Shown here in pieces: positions 63,881 to 64,000 of a stretch of 64,000 bases of DNA. Made by a program: the position numbers and the translations under genes. The DNA comes from Bifidobacterium bifidum ATCC 29521 = JCM 1255 = DSM 20456 (lineage in GTDB: Bacteria > Actinomycetota > Actinomycetes > Actinomycetales > Bifidobacteriaceae). The stretch covers positions 372,001 through 436,000 of the forward strand of contig NZ_AP012323.1 of NCBI RefSeq assembly GCF_001025135.1, written 5' to 3'. The notes below the pieces were generated by a model. That model made no database searches. It was not told the origin of the DNA and saw only the letters and a list, made by a program, of their open reading frames with translations. The stretch's first letter is position 1. The number at the start of each line of letters is the position of its first letter.

Positions 63881-64000
63881 ATTGCTATATATTCCGTGCG
63901 ACGTTATATCTATGACCTGTGAACTGGGGTGGTGTTCCGGGTCAATGAGATCAGCCGTGGGAAACCGCTTCATTGCAGTGTTCCTTGCATTTTCATGCGC

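Overview
The window is about 64 kb of a high-GC actinobacterial chromosome. Gene content and order point to Bifidobacterium or a very close relative: coaD, a DivIVA-like gene, yceD, rpmF, rnc and ilvBN in a row; rpsP, khpA, rimM and trmD in a row; and DUF3039, DUF2510 and DUF2974 proteins together with clpB, pgi and an HspR-type operator in front of hsp20. No species is claimed.

Layout. 1-5.5 kb: 3' part of clpB, a small MscS channel, a TetR regulator and a DUF2974 hydrolase. 5.5-9.2 kb: a PLP aminotransferase, a secreted beta-helix surface protein and a companion membrane protein split by one in-frame TAG. 9.2-10.5 kb: decayed DNA with a hydrolase remnant, a tRNA-Trp-like fragment, a small phage-type HTH gene and an HNH fragment. 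10.5-13.5 kb: long-chain acyl-CoA ligase, a DUF2510/membrane protein carrying a poly-G tract, then tRNA-Gly, two tRNA-Val and tRNA-Ala. 13.5-21 kb is the accessory and decaying part: truncated methyltransferase, HIT and hydrolase genes, membrane-linked XRE and MerR regulators, a toxin-antitoxin pair with a frameshifted toxin, an MFS transporter plus an orphan copy of its C-terminus, and a frameshifted membrane protein. 21-27 kb: PfkB kinase, rpmB, recG, APC permease. 27-32 kb: a three-gene operon coding for a Cys-rich anchored protein, a sortase-type anchored thioredoxin-fold protein and a TcyP-like symporter. 32-37 kb: rsmD, nitroreductase, hsp20, and the trmD-rimM-khpA-rpsP operon. 37-50 kb: MocR regulator divergent from a LysE exporter, a membrane phosphatase-fold protein, ffh, a CDF-like transporter, cysS, a glutamine amidotransferase, an ABC-F ATPase and DUF3039. 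50-64 kb: coaD to ilvN, a truncated gene running into pncB, rph, rdgB, an AEC transporter, tRNA-Leu, tRNA-Thr and pgi.

Two themes stand out. First, almost every convergent gene junction holds a long, nearly perfect palindrome. Several different sequence families occur, and two of them recur within the window. Second, the 27-32 kb operon reads as an extracytoplasmic thiol/cystine acquisition or redox system, and the 7-9 kb pair reads as a two-part surface display module. These two loci are the best candidates for undescribed biology. Many accessory genes here are caught in mid-decay (frameshifts, truncations, homopolymer slips). Those calls depend on the base calls being right.
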